Positions 41,641 through 50,462 of a stretch of 64,000 nucleotides of DNA are shown here, piece after piece. Source of the DNA: Microbacterium hibisci (GTDB taxonomy: Bacteria; Actinomycetota; Actinomycetes; Actinomycetales; Microbacteriaceae). The stretch spans positions 1 through 64,000 of the forward strand of contig NZ_JADIJC010000012.1 of NCBI RefSeq assembly GCF_015278255.1, read 5' to 3'. The notes under the pieces were generated by a model. It saw nothing but the letters and a program-made list of their open reading frames with translations, did not search any database and was not told the DNA's origin. The translations under genes were made by a program, and so were the position numbers. How positions within the stretch are numbered: the first letter of the stretch is position 1; every line of letters starts with the position of its first letter.

Positions 41641-42566
41641 GTCGCATCGCAGAATCACTGTTCTGGATCGGGCGCTACATCGAGCGCTCGGACGGCACCG
41701 CCCGCATCCTCGACGTGCACCTGCAGCTGCTCCTCGAGGACCCCTGGATCGACGAGGACACCGCGTGCCGCTCGCTCCTGAGCGTCATGGGCTCCCTGCC
41801 GCCGCAGGGCGTGGACCAGGTGCGCCGCGAGGACGTGCTCGCCCGCCTCGCCGTCGACCGCATGAACCCGTCGAGCATCGCCTACGCGCTCACCGCGGCC
41901 CGCGAGAACGCGCGCCGCGCGCGCGAGATCGTGTCGAGCGAGCTGTGGGAGACCCTCAACACCACGAACGCACGGATGCCGCGCCGCCTGCAGAACGACC
42001 GCGTGCACGAGTTCTTCCAGTGGGTGCGGGAGCGCGCGGCGCTCTCGATCGGCATCGTCGACTCGTCGACGAGCCGCGACGAGGCTTGGCAGTTCTTCAC
42101 GCTCGGACGCAGCATCGAGCGCACCGACATGACCGCACGCCTGCTGGCGACGCGTTCGCTGACCGAGGCATCCGGTCCGTCGTGGACCACCATCCTGCGC
42201 TCGTGCGGCGCCTACGAGGCGTACCTGCGCACCTACCGCGGCATGCCGAGCGCGCGCAACGCCGCCGAGTTCCTGCTGCTCGACCGGCTCTTCCCGCGCT
42301 CGATCATCTACTCGATCCAGCGCGCCGAGGAGTGCATGAGCGCGATCGATCCCCGTGCCGACCGCGTCGGCCACTCCAACACGGTGCTCCGCGCGCTGGG
42401 GCAGATCCGCAACGATCTCGAGTACCGGCCGATCTCAGAGATCCTCGGCGAGCTGCCGACGCACATGGACCGCGTGCAGAAGGTCACGCGCGAGGCCTCC
42501 GAGGCCATCCGCGGCCGGTTCTTCCCGACGCAGGCCGAGCCCAGCTGGATCGGAGAGATCTCGTGA
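41634..42566 (+). CDS. Alpha-E domain protein (DUF403)
   Basis: 310 residues, all-helical. The start MLSRIAESLFWIGRYIERSDGTARILDVHLQLLLE and the repeated ExxxNARRAREIVSSELWETLN and GRSIERTDMTARLL segments are family hallmarks; the ERxDxTAR motif occurs twice, at about 17-24 and 162-169, indicating an internal duplication. It always travels with permuted ATP-grasp and transglutaminase-like genes and has no proven activity. ATG at 41634 lies inside the ATP-grasp gene (7 bp overlap). Stop overlaps the next start as GTGA. Confidence 0.94.
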   Translation: MLSRIAESLFWIGRYIERSDGTARILDVHLQLLLEDPWIDEDTACRSLLSVMGSLPPQGVDQVRREDVLARLAVDRMNPSSIAYALTAARENARRAREIVSSELWETLNTTNARMPRRLQNDRVHEFFQWVRERAALSIGIVDSSTSRDEAWQFFTLGRSIERTDMTARLLATRSLTEASGPSWTTILRSCGAYEAYLRTYRGMPSARNAAEFLLLDRLFPRSIIYSIQRAEECMSAIDPRADRVGHSNTVLRALGQIRNDLEYRPISEILGELPTHMDRVQKVTREASEAIRGRFFPTQAEPSWIGEIS

Positions 42567-43408
42567 AGCGACTCCGCATCGAGCACCAGACCGGCTTCAG
42601 CTACCAGGGCGACGTCACCGCGTCGTACAACGAGGCGCGCATGCTGCCCGGCTCGACCGACAGCCAGTTCGTGCTCAACTCATCGCTCGACATCGAGCCG
42701 TCGACCTCGGTCAACCAGTACGTCGACTACTTCGGCACGCGCGTCGCCGCGTTCGACGTGCTGTCGCCGCACTCGTCGCTCACGATCACGGCGCGCTCGC
42801 TGGTCGAGGTGCGCCCGCGCCCGCTCGAGCACATCGACGTCACGTGGGACGGCCTGGCCCGCGAGGCGGGCCGGTCGCTCGAGACCGTCGAGCAGCTGTC
42901 GCAGACGCGCCGCACCGTGCCGCACCCCGAGGTCGCCGAGCTCGCGCGCTCGATCGCCGCGCAGCACGATCACCCGGGTCGCGCCGCTCACGCGATCGCG
43001 GTCGCGGTGGGCGACGCCGTCGAGTACATGCACGGCATCACCGGCGTGCACTCGACCGCGGCCGAGGCGTGGGAGGCGCGCAAGGGCGTCTGCCAGGACA
43101 TGGCGCACATCGCGCTCGGCGCGCTGCGCGAGGTCGGCATCCCCGCGCGATACGTGTCGGGCTACCTGCATCCGCGCCCGTCGGCCGAGGTGGGCGTCGC
43201 CGTCACCGGCGAGTCGCACGCATGGGTCGAATGGTTCGCGGGGGAGTGGCAGGGCTTCGACCCCACCAACAACATCGAGATCGGCGACCGGCACGTGCTC
43301 GTCGGCCGCGGCCGCGACTACGGCGACGTGCCGCCGCTGCGCGGCGTCTACGCCGGCCCGTTCAAGAGCAACCTCCACGTGAAGGTCACGATCACCCGCG
43401 AGGCCTGA
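42563..43408 (+). CDS. Transglutaminase-like cysteine peptidase
   Basis: 281 residues. An N-terminal beta domain (LRIEHQTGFSYQGDVTASYNEARMLP) leads to the catalytic core with Cys177 in KGVCQDMAH, His219 in GESHAWVEW and Asp233 in GFDPTNN, a complete triad. No signal peptide, so it acts in the cytoplasm. As third gene of the coupled ATP-grasp/alpha-E set it may cut or transfer the peptide bond made by the ligase. GTG start overlaps the alpha-E stop. Confidence 0.94.
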   Translation: MKRLRIEHQTGFSYQGDVTASYNEARMLPGSTDSQFVLNSSLDIEPSTSVNQYVDYFGTRVAAFDVLSPHSSLTITARSLVEVRPRPLEHIDVTWDGLAREAGRSLETVEQLSQTRRTVPHPEVAELARSIAAQHDHPGRAAHAIAVAVGDAVEYMHGITGVHSTAAEAWEARKGVCQDMAHIALGALREVGIPARYVSGYLHPRPSAEVGVAVTGESHAWVEWFAGEWQGFDPTNNIEIGDRHVLVGRGRDYGDVPPLRGVYAGPFKSNLHVKVTITREA

Positions 43409-43439
43409 ACCCCTCGGGCTCCGCGTCGGGTCCGATGTG

Positions 43440-43601
43440 TCACGCGGGCGGGTTGTCGGGGTCCAGGGTCTCCAGCGTGTCCTGCTCGACCGGGTTGTCT
43501 GCCTCGAGCTGGTCCTCGGTCGTCTCGTCGCCTCCGACCGGGTTGCCCCCGCCCGTGGGGCTGTCGCCGGTCGGTGTCTGGTCTTCGCGTCGCTCGTTCA
43601 T
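43440..43601 (-). CDS. Small acidic, disordered protein
   Basis: 53 residues, no Phe, Tyr, Trp or Cys, strongly acidic and Pro/Gly/Thr-rich (DQTPTGDSPTGGGNPVGGDETTEDQLEADNPVEQDTLETLDPDNPPA). TAGCGT lies 7 bases before the ATG, matching the leaderless pattern of other genes here, which is the main support for a real gene. Convergent with the transglutaminase gene, 31 bp apart. Function unknown. Confidence 0.6.
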   Translation of the reverse strand: MNERREDQTPTGDSPTGGGNPVGGDETTEDQLEADNPVEQDTLETLDPDNPPA

Positions 43602-43725
43602 GGGGCACACGCTACGCGCGCGACCTCGCGCCGGGTGAGGGCTTGACGAGAGATCGGCTGGTCTGCCGCCTGACGGCCGGCGGGCGCGGCGGATCCGAGC
43701 GGGCGCGGGTCGCGGCATCCGTCCC

Positions 43726-44031
43726 TCACCGAACGGCGAGGTCGAACACCGCGATCCGCGCGGCCAGAGCGCCGAGAGACCCGCCGAACCGCTGGTGGTC
43801 GGGATGCGCGAGGTAGGCATCACGGTCCGCGGGGGAGGCGAAGCGCATCGTGAAGCCGAAATCGAAGCCGTCTTCCAGGCCCTCCGGGCTCACGCTCGGC
43901 CCCTCGGCGAGGTCGAGGATGCCGGGGACCGTCTCGGGAAGACGCCGGAGCGCGTCACGGATGCCGTCGCGCTGCGTCGCGGTCGCGTCCGGGGCGAAGG
44001 CGACGAGCACGACGTGCATGATCGCGGTCAT
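43726..44031 (-). CDS. Dabb (stress-responsive alpha/beta-barrel) domain protein
   Basis: 101 residues: MHVVLVAFAPDATATQRDGIRDALRRLPETVPGILDLAEGPSVSPEGLEDGFDFGFTMRFASPADRDAYLAHPDHQRF is the complete Dabb fold, a dimeric ferredoxin-like barrel. These proteins are often small enzymes or accessories in sugar operons. The ATG at 44031 overlaps the stop of the rhamnosidase gene (ATGA), so it is the last gene of that operon; an internal ATG at 44019 would also give a full domain. Confidence 0.88.
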   Translation of the reverse strand: MTAIMHVVLVAFAPDATATQRDGIRDALRRLPETVPGILDLAEGPSVSPEGLEDGFDFGFTMRFASPADRDAYLAHPDHQRFGGSLGALAARIAVFDLAVR

Positions 44032-46145
44032 GCGGGCACAGAGGGCCGGGGTGCGGGCAGTTCGACCCGTGCCGGCCCGTGGTGGCGGGCGGCGCCGGCA
44101 ACGAGGGTCGTGCCGGCGGGGACGTCCACGACGACACTCTCGGAGTCGGCGAGCACGACGATGTCGCCGTGCGGAACGGGCACCACCGCGCCGGCCCAGG
44201 GCAGGTCGCCCAACTCGGGGTCCACGGTGAACTCGCGCCACCCGTCGGTGAGCGGCGCGAGGCCGAGCACCAGCTGCGGAAGCACCGCCGCCGGCCCCGC
44301 CGACCACGCGTGGCACAGACTCTTGCCGTACGGCCGCCGGTACATCTCGTACGGGGATGCCGCGGCGTCGGTGAACTCCTCCCAGAACGTGGCAGCACCG
44401 GCGTCGATCATGCGACCCCACAGGCGTCGCAGCTCGGCGACGGCCTGCTGTCGCCGCCCCAGACGGCCGAGCGCCAGCAGTGCGAACGAGCGCATGAAGG
44501 GCGTGCCGGCGGCGGTGGTCGCGACGATGTCGGCGCGCCGATCCGACGGTGCGGCGGTTTCGTCAGCCGTCAGGCCGGCGAGTGCCGCCAGGAAGTTCGG
44601 GTAGGCCGATGCCTGGCCATCGTGGTCGAGGTACTCGCGCCAGCAGCCGTCGTGTGCGCTCCACGCGCGCGCCAGCAGCATCGCTCGCACCCGCTCGGCG
44701 AGATCGGCCCAGCGCGCGGCGCCGTCGTGGCCGGCCTTGGCCAGCACCTCGGCGCCGGAGCGAAGCGCCCAGAACCAGAGGATCTGGACCGCGGTGGCGT
44801 CGCCGTCGGGATTGAGGGTCACGCCCCAGTCGAGGAACAGCGAACCCGGGCCCGCCTGCGCGAAGGAGTCGGGCAACCGGGCGGGGCGGAGCACGCCGTC
44901 GTCCGCCGCGTGGGTCGCGAGGTCCGCGAGGAAGGCGTCGATGTGTGCGCTCTCGCGGTCGAGGTAGTCGCGGTCGTCGAAGAACCGCTGGTACAGGCCC
45001 TGCGAGATGACCCACCACAGCGAGTAGTCGGCGATCCCGTTGATGTACCCGTGGCGCGGGCGGCCGAGCGCGGTGAGCGTGTCGCGGATGATGCCGGCGT
45101 CGGCGAAGGCGTACGCGTTGGTCAGCACGCCGAGGGCGTGGTCGCCGATCCACGGCATGCGGTCGCGCTTGATGCCGTCGATCAGGAACGTCTGCAGGCA
45201 CAGCCGCAGCGTGTACGAGCTGGTCGCCCACACCGCGTTGAGCGTCGGATCCGCCGTGACGAAGGCGCCGCGGTGGGCCGCCGGGCGGACCGCCGCATGG
45301 ATCGCCACCGCCGAGACGTCGGCGCCGGTGATGCGGGCGAACCGGAGGCCGAGCCGGTGCCGGCTGCGGTACTCGCCGGCGGTCGTCTCGTCGAGGGTGA
45401 AGTCGCTCTCACCGAAGGCGGGGTCGGCGAGGGCCTCGTCGACGGACTCGCCCGTCACGAGCGTCGGGCGGCCCTGCGCGTGCACGACGACACGGCCGAG
45501 GAGCGGAGCCGGTGCCGCGTAGAGGCCGGGTGCGATCTCCGTCATCGGCACCTCGACCTCACCCTCGCCGAGCAGATGCGGAGGTTCATCGCCGCCGGTG
45601 CGCCCGGCGGCACGGGTCCACTCCTCGCCGTCCCGCGAGCTGTGCCAGATCAGCGGCGTCGCGCCGTCGTCGGCCACCCCGAGCGCCGGCGGCTCGCCCG
45701 GCGCGGAGTCGACGCGGACCTCGATCGTGGCACCCGCAGCGAGGCCCGGGATCTCGATTCCGGCGCCGAGGTCGAAGGCGCCGAGGTCGAAGATCTGCTC
45801 GCCTCCGTCGACGAGCACCCGCGCGCGCCCGGTGGCCGACAGTCGCAGCACGGGCAGCGCGGCGGGCACCTCGGCGCGGAAACGGGCGTGGCTGCCGGGC
45901 TCGGCGAAGTTCAGGGCGTAGTCGACGAACCGGTTCGCGGCGTGCCCCTCTGCCACGACGCGGGCGAGGGCGGCCGACTCGTAGTCGCCGGCGGCATAGA
46001 GCCACTGCCGCCCCGTGGGTCGTGCGACCTCGTCGGGCAGCCGGTCGGCGCCCGCACTCCGCGACAACCGCAGCAGGTCGTCGCGGAGCCGGTCCCGGTG
46101 GGGCCGCTCGGCGGCGGGCGTCTGCCGGTCGTCGACGGTGCTCAT
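44028..46145 (-). CDS. Alpha-L-rhamnosidase-like protein (GH78 fold), second copy
   Basis: 705 residues, no signal peptide. The (alpha/alpha)6 catalytic barrel starts near 330 with TSSYTLRLCLQTFLIDGIKRDRMPWIGDHALGV; DRMPWIGD aligns with DERLGWTGD of GH78 rhamnosidases, keeping the first Asp and the WxGD end. GKSLCHAWSAGPAAVLPQLVLGL, typical of family C-termini, is present. It differs enough from the upstream GH78 to suggest a different linkage or an uncharacterised subfamily. ATG at 46145 overlaps the upstream stop (ATGA). Confidence 0.83.
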   Translation of the reverse strand: MSTVDDRQTPAAERPHRDRLRDDLLRLSRSAGADRLPDEVARPTGRQWLYAAGDYESAALARVVAEGHAANRFVDYALNFAEPGSHARFRAEVPAALPVLRLSATGRARVLVDGGEQIFDLGAFDLGAGIEIPGLAAGATIEVRVDSAPGEPPALGVADDGATPLIWHSSRDGEEWTRAAGRTGGDEPPHLLGEGEVEVPMTEIAPGLYAAPAPLLGRVVVHAQGRPTLVTGESVDEALADPAFGESDFTLDETTAGEYRSRHRLGLRFARITGADVSAVAIHAAVRPAAHRGAFVTADPTLNAVWATSSYTLRLCLQTFLIDGIKRDRMPWIGDHALGVLTNAYAFADAGIIRDTLTALGRPRHGYINGIADYSLWWVISQGLYQRFFDDRDYLDRESAHIDAFLADLATHAADDGVLRPARLPDSFAQAGPGSLFLDWGVTLNPDGDATAVQILWFWALRSGAEVLAKAGHDGAARWADLAERVRAMLLARAWSAHDGCWREYLDHDGQASAYPNFLAALAGLTADETAAPSDRRADIVATTAAGTPFMRSFALLALGRLGRRQQAVAELRRLWGRMIDAGAATFWEEFTDAAASPYEMYRRPYGKSLCHAWSAGPAAVLPQLVLGLAPLTDGWREFTVDPELGDLPWAGAVVPVPHGDIVVLADSESVVVDVPAGTTLVAGAARHHGPARVELPAPRPSVPA

Positions 46146-48796
46146 CGGACGGTGACGACGGCGGGAGAGGTCACGACCACGCGGTGCGTGCCGGAGGTCA
46201 GTCGCTCCGGCGCCGGCCGACCGTCGACCGTCGCGCTCGAGCGGTCGGTCGTCGGGAGGTCCAGTCGCGCTTCGGTGCCGAACGGAACGGTCACGGTGAG
46301 CTGCAGTGTGCCGTCGTCGTCGAGGTGCCAGTCGGTCGAGAGCTCGCCGTAGCCGGTCGCGATCGTGGCCGCGGCGCTGCGCAGCTGGTCGGCCGGCCGT
46401 GGAGCCACCCGTGAGACGCGGTAGCCGGGCTGCGCGGGTGAGAGCCCGGCGACGTTCCGGTACACCCAGTCGACCATCGCGCCGTAGGCGTAGTGGTTGA
46501 AGGAGATCATGCTGTCGCCCTCCTTCGTGTCCATCTCGCCTCGATGGATGCTGCCGTCGACCTTGATCGCGTCCCATCGCTCCCACACGGTGGTCGCCCC
46601 GCGGTCCACCTGGTAGAGCCACGACGGCGCATCGCGCCGCAGCAGCATCAGGTACGCCTCGGCGAGGTGGCCGTTCGAACTCAGCGCGTCGAGCACGAGG
46701 GGCGTGCCGAGGAAGCCTGTCGCGATGCGTCCGTGCTCGGACCGTACCGCGTCGGCGAGCTTTGCCGCCAGGGCGGCGCGCTCAGCCGCGGGGACGATGT
46801 CGAACTCGAGGCACATGGCCGCACCGGTCTGAGTGTCGCCCGCTTCCGCACCCCACCGGTCCCACACCGCTCGTGCGACGGTGTCGGCCAGCTCGACGGT
46901 CGCGTCGCTCTCGGCGCGCAGCCCGAGCTCGGCCTGCGCCCGTGCCAGCAGGCGGGCCGACACCACGTAGAAGCAGTTGGCGACGAAGAGCGAATCGACC
47001 TTCGCCGACCACGGCTGGTCGGCGGGCGCGTCCGGGTCGAGCCAGTCGCCGTACTGGAAGGGCTCCGCCGGAAGCAGGGTCTCCTCGCCGGCGCGACGGC
47101 GAAGGTGCTCGACCCAGCGGGTCATGCTCGACAGCTGAGCGCGCAGCACGTCCACGGAACCGTACGCCTGGAAGACGGCGAGCGGGACGATGGTCGCGGC
47201 ATCCGCCCATCCGGCCCGGCCCATCGTGTCGGTGAGCTCGCCGCCCATCCGCATGTCGTCCTCGAAGATGATGTTCGGCACGATCGAGGGCACGCCGCCT
47301 TCGTCGGTCTGCTCGATCTCGAGGTCGCGCAGCCACGACAGCCAGAAGGTCTCGGTGTCGAACAGCGTGGCTGCCGTGGGCGCGAACGCCTGGGCGTCGC
47401 CGGTCCAGCCCAGGCGCTCGTCCCGCTGCGGGCAGTCCGTCGGGAGGGACACGAAGTTGTCGAGCTGCGACCACCGGACGTTCTCGTGGAAGCGGTTCAG
47501 CGCCTCGTGCGAGCTGCGGAAGCTCGACCGCTGCGGCAGGTCGGTGGAGATGGCGACCGCCGACGCCTCCACGACGGCTGCGCCGGTCACCTCGGCGTAG
47601 CGGAATCCGTGGAACGTGAACGGCGGCTCGAGCACGGACACGCCATCATGCCCGAGCACGTACGTGTCGGTCGCCCGGGCGCTGCGTAATGCGGCGGTGT
47701 GAAGCGCCCCGTCGGGCTCGAGCACCTCGGCGTGGCGGATGGTGACGACGTCGCCACGGCGGCCCTCGACGGTCAGCCGCACCCACCCGGAGATGTTCTG
47801 TGAGGCGTCCAGCGCCGTGGCGCCGTCGCGGTCGGTCGCGACCATCGGGAACTCGGCGACGGCACGGACCGGCGCCACGGCGCGCGGCTCGAAGACTCCG
47901 GCATCGGCGGGGACGATCCGCGCGGTCGTCCAGCTGCCGTCATCGAAGCCGACCGCGCTCGGGTCACCCTCGGCCCGCGTGAAGTCGACCTCGGAGCCGT
48001 CATAGATGCTCGCCGAGCGGATCGCGCCGAAGCCCCCTCGCCAAGAGGTGTCCGTGGCCACGGCGATACGCGTGGACGCGGCATCCGTGATCTCCACCTG
48101 CGCGATCGCACCGATGCGGTCGCCGTAGATCTCGCTGCGCCCCGCGAAGCCCATGCGCCCGCGGAACCAGCCGTCGGCGACGGAGATGGCGATCGCGTTG
48201 CGCCCGGGTCGCAGGAGCGACGACACGTCGACGGTGTCGAGCAGCACGCGCGACTGGTAGGCGTTCCAGCCGGGATTCAGGATGCCGTCGGTCGCCCGCG
48301 TGCCGTTGATCCAGACGTCGTAGACCCCCAGCGCCGAGATGCGCAGAAGTGCGCGCTCGGGCGCCCGGTCGAGGTCGAACTCGCGTCGCAGAGTCGGCAC
48401 GGGACCGGCCGTCTCGCTCGGCACGTCGATGACGACGGCCTCGAGCTCCGCGCCGCCGACGCCCGCGTCGACGACGGCGGACTCGCTCCACTCCGTCCAT
48501 CCGCTCGCGGTCGCCAGCCGCACCCCGTACTCGCGCCGCTCTCGCGGCAGCACCTCTCCGGCCGGCACGTCGATGGCCGCGCTCGAGGCGGCCGGATCGA
48601 GCTCGGACCAGTCCTCGCCCTGCCGGCGTGTGCGCACCTGGTAGCCCTGCTGCTGCGCGCCCGGCACGGAGGCGACCGCCGACCAGCGCAGCCGGACGGG
48701 TCCGGCCGGCACGCCGAGCAGACGGGGGTCGTGCTGCGTGCGCACGGAGCTGACATGCACGGCGGAGTCGAGGGCGTCGAGAGCGGGGAGCGTCAC
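46142..48796 (-). CDS. GH78 alpha-L-rhamnosidase
   Basis: 884 residues, no signal peptide, so it acts on imported sugars. N-terminal fibronectin-like and beta domains (GPVRLRWSAVASVPGAQQQGYQVRTRR; NGTRATDGILNPGWNAYQSRVLLDTVDVS), then LPTDCPQRDERLGWTGDAQAFAPTA with the Asp/Glu cluster of the active site, and ATTVWERWDAI with the likely base Glu. The GTG at 48796 has AGGAAGG upstream; the open frame to 48865 crosses an operator and is rejected. First gene of a minus-strand operon with the second rhamnosidase and the Dabb gene, repressed through TGAACCGCTTCA. Confidence 0.95.
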   Translation of the reverse strand: MTLPALDALDSAVHVSSVRTQHDPRLLGVPAGPVRLRWSAVASVPGAQQQGYQVRTRRQGEDWSELDPAASSAAIDVPAGEVLPRERREYGVRLATASGWTEWSESAVVDAGVGGAELEAVVIDVPSETAGPVPTLRREFDLDRAPERALLRISALGVYDVWINGTRATDGILNPGWNAYQSRVLLDTVDVSSLLRPGRNAIAISVADGWFRGRMGFAGRSEIYGDRIGAIAQVEITDAASTRIAVATDTSWRGGFGAIRSASIYDGSEVDFTRAEGDPSAVGFDDGSWTTARIVPADAGVFEPRAVAPVRAVAEFPMVATDRDGATALDASQNISGWVRLTVEGRRGDVVTIRHAEVLEPDGALHTAALRSARATDTYVLGHDGVSVLEPPFTFHGFRYAEVTGAAVVEASAVAISTDLPQRSSFRSSHEALNRFHENVRWSQLDNFVSLPTDCPQRDERLGWTGDAQAFAPTAATLFDTETFWLSWLRDLEIEQTDEGGVPSIVPNIIFEDDMRMGGELTDTMGRAGWADAATIVPLAVFQAYGSVDVLRAQLSSMTRWVEHLRRRAGEETLLPAEPFQYGDWLDPDAPADQPWSAKVDSLFVANCFYVVSARLLARAQAELGLRAESDATVELADTVARAVWDRWGAEAGDTQTGAAMCLEFDIVPAAERAALAAKLADAVRSEHGRIATGFLGTPLVLDALSSNGHLAEAYLMLLRRDAPSWLYQVDRGATTVWERWDAIKVDGSIHRGEMDTKEGDSMISFNHYAYGAMVDWVYRNVAGLSPAQPGYRVSRVAPRPADQLRSAAATIATGYGELSTDWHLDDDGTLQLTVTVPFGTEARLDLPTTDRSSATVDGRPAPERLTSGTHRVVVTSPAVVTVR

Positions 48797-48852
48797 GGGG
48801 TTCCTTCCTGGCCGCGGCGCCGCGATCGCGGCGTCGCGATGATGATGCGGCA

Positions 48853-48864
48853 TGAACCGCTTCA
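48853..48864. promoter_or_regulatory. LacI-type operator, rhamnosidase side
   Basis: TGAACCGCTTCA, nearly palindromic with a central CG, sits just downstream of the minus-strand promoter of the GH78 operon. An identical 12-mer lies at 49034. Confidence 0.82.
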
Positions 48865-48877
48865 CTCGTACCGGACG

Positions 48878-48906
48878 ACTCTAGGAAGCGGCGATGAGGA
48901 AGTCAA
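48878..48906 (-). promoter_or_regulatory. Promoter of the rhamnosidase operon
   Basis: On the minus strand, TTGACT (48906-48901), exactly 17 bp, then TAGAGT (48883-48878). The operator follows where transcription should start. Confidence 0.78.
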
Positions 48907-48993
48907 CCAGACGCCCCCGGCGCGCAAGTGCTCAGGCAATCAGGCGGGATCGGGGCGTCGCTGCCGGACGGCGGCCGGTGTCGCATCACGCGT

Positions 48994-49022
48994 TTGACAT
49001 CGCCTCGCTCGCAACATACGGT
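48994..49022 (+). promoter_or_regulatory. Promoter of the rhamnoside ABC importer operon
   Basis: TTGACA (48994-48999), exactly 17 bp, then TACGGT (49017-49022), with the operator 11 bases further on. Confidence 0.8.
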
Positions 49023-49033
49023 GACACACTGAG

Positions 49034-49045
49034 TGAACCGCTTCA
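49034..49045. promoter_or_regulatory. LacI-type operator, importer side
   Basis: TGAACCGCTTCA, identical to the copy at 48853 and 181 bp away centre to centre. Both divergent promoters are thus covered by one repressor, most likely the LacI at 52246. Confidence 0.85.
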
Positions 49046-49090
49046 ATTGTTCGATCCGAAGACGGCAGTCGAACTTACAGGGAGGTAATT

Positions 49091-50398
49091 GTGAGAGGTA
49101 CGAAGACTCGTCGCTGGCTGGTGGGGGCGACCGCCGCCACCGCGGCGATCGCGCTCGCGGGCTGCTCGGCCGGCGGCTCGAGCGGAGGGGACGGCTCGGA
49201 GCTGTCGATCTACATCGACAGCGACCCGTCGTCGGTCGCCCTGTGGGAGGGGCTCGTCGAGGCGTACGCCGAGGTGAACCCGGACGTCACGATCGATGTC
49301 GAGACCCACCCGTCGGGCAGCGAGGGCGACAACCTGATCAAGACCCGTCTGTCGACGGGCGACATGAACGACATGTTCTGGTACAACCCGGGCTCGCTCT
49401 TCCAGGCGCTCAACCCCGACCAGACCCTCGTGCCGCTCGACGACGAGGAGTGGGTGGACTCGCTCGACGACAACTACAAGACCGTCGTCTCCACCGACAA
49501 CGGGCTGTACGGCTTCCCGATCGGCGCCTCCGCGGCGGGCGCGATGATCTACAACAAGGACATCTACGCCGAGCTCGGCCTCGAGGTCCCCACCACGTGG
49601 GACGAGTTCATGGCCAACAACGAGGCGATCAAGGACGCGGGCAAGGTGCCGGTCGTGCAGACGTTCGCCGACACGTGGACCTCGCAGCTGTTCGTGCTGG
49701 GCGACTTCTACAACGTCAGCGCCGCCGACGCCGACTGGGCCGAGGAGTACACGGCGGGCAACCGCAGCTACGCCGAGGAGCCGGCGCTCGCGGGCTTCGA
49801 GCACCTGCAGGAGATCTACGAGGCGGGCTACCTCAACGAGGACTTCGCCTCGTCGACCTACGACGACGGCGTGCGCATGATCGCCCAGGGCGAGGGCGCG
49901 CACTACCCGATGCTCACCGGCAACGTGGCGCAGGCGCTCGGTGCCAACTACCCCGACGCCGACGCGTCCGTGGGCGTGTTCCCGATCCCCAGCGATGATG
50001 CCGAGGCCAACGGCCTCACGGTCTGGATGCCCAACGGCGTCTACATCCCGAAGACGACCGAGGGCGCGCAGCTCGAGGCGTCGAAGGAGTTCCTCGAGTG
50101 GCTCGCCACGCCCGAGGCGTGCGCGGTCCAGGCCGAGGCCATCACGCTCGGCGGTCCGTTCGTGGTCGACGGCTGCGAGCTGCCGGCCGACGCCGCGACG
50201 CTGGTCGCCGACATGCAGCCCTACTTCGACTCGGGCGACACCGGCCTGGCCCTGGAGTTCCTGTCGCCCATCAAGGGACCGGCGCTCGAGCAGCTCACCG
50301 TCGAGGTGGGCTCGGGAATCCGTCCGGCCGTCGACGGTGCCGCTCTCTACGACCAGGACGTCGAGAAGCAGGCCCAGCAGCTCGGGCTCGACTGGTAG
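49091..50398 (+). CDS. ABC sugar importer, substrate-binding lipoprotein (rhamnoside locus)
   Basis: 435 residues. Signal peptide with lipobox IALAGC (Cys25), then a family-1 solute-binding domain: LSIYIDSDPSSVALWEGLVEAYAEVNPDVTIDVE, LIKTRLSTGDMNDMFWYNPGS, VPTTWDEFMANNEAIKDAG. GTG start after GGGAGGTAATT. Divergent from the rhamnosidase operon with a shared operator pair, so a rhamnose-containing oligosaccharide or glycoside is the likely ligand. A perfect hairpin follows the stop. Confidence 0.93.
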   Translation: MRGTKTRRWLVGATAATAAIALAGCSAGGSSGGDGSELSIYIDSDPSSVALWEGLVEAYAEVNPDVTIDVETHPSGSEGDNLIKTRLSTGDMNDMFWYNPGSLFQALNPDQTLVPLDDEEWVDSLDDNYKTVVSTDNGLYGFPIGASAAGAMIYNKDIYAELGLEVPTTWDEFMANNEAIKDAGKVPVVQTFADTWTSQLFVLGDFYNVSAADADWAEEYTAGNRSYAEEPALAGFEHLQEIYEAGYLNEDFASSTYDDGVRMIAQGEGAHYPMLTGNVAQALGANYPDADASVGVFPIPSDDAEANGLTVWMPNGVYIPKTTEGAQLEASKEFLEWLATPEACAVQAEAITLGGPFVVDGCELPADAATLVADMQPYFDSGDTGLALEFLSPIKGPALEQLTVEVGSGIRPAVDGAALYDQDVEKQAQQLGLDW

Positions 50399-50409
50399 CA
50401 GTTCGCGCC

Positions 50410-50443
50410 GGTGGGGCCGATCGCCGCGGCGATCGGCCCCACC
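50410..50443 (+). terminator. 34 bp perfect hairpin between binding protein and permeases
   Basis: GGTGGGGCCGATCGCC and its exact reverse complement are separated by two bases, beginning 12 bases after the stop. As in the arabinan operon, it should trim read-through so that binding protein exceeds permease. Confidence 0.88.
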
Positions 50444-50462
50444 GCCACGAGGAGGAGACACC

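Noticed and set aside
48797..48865. Longer GH78 start at 48865
   Set aside because: It would place the operator and transcription start inside the gene; GTG 48796 has a strong RBS.
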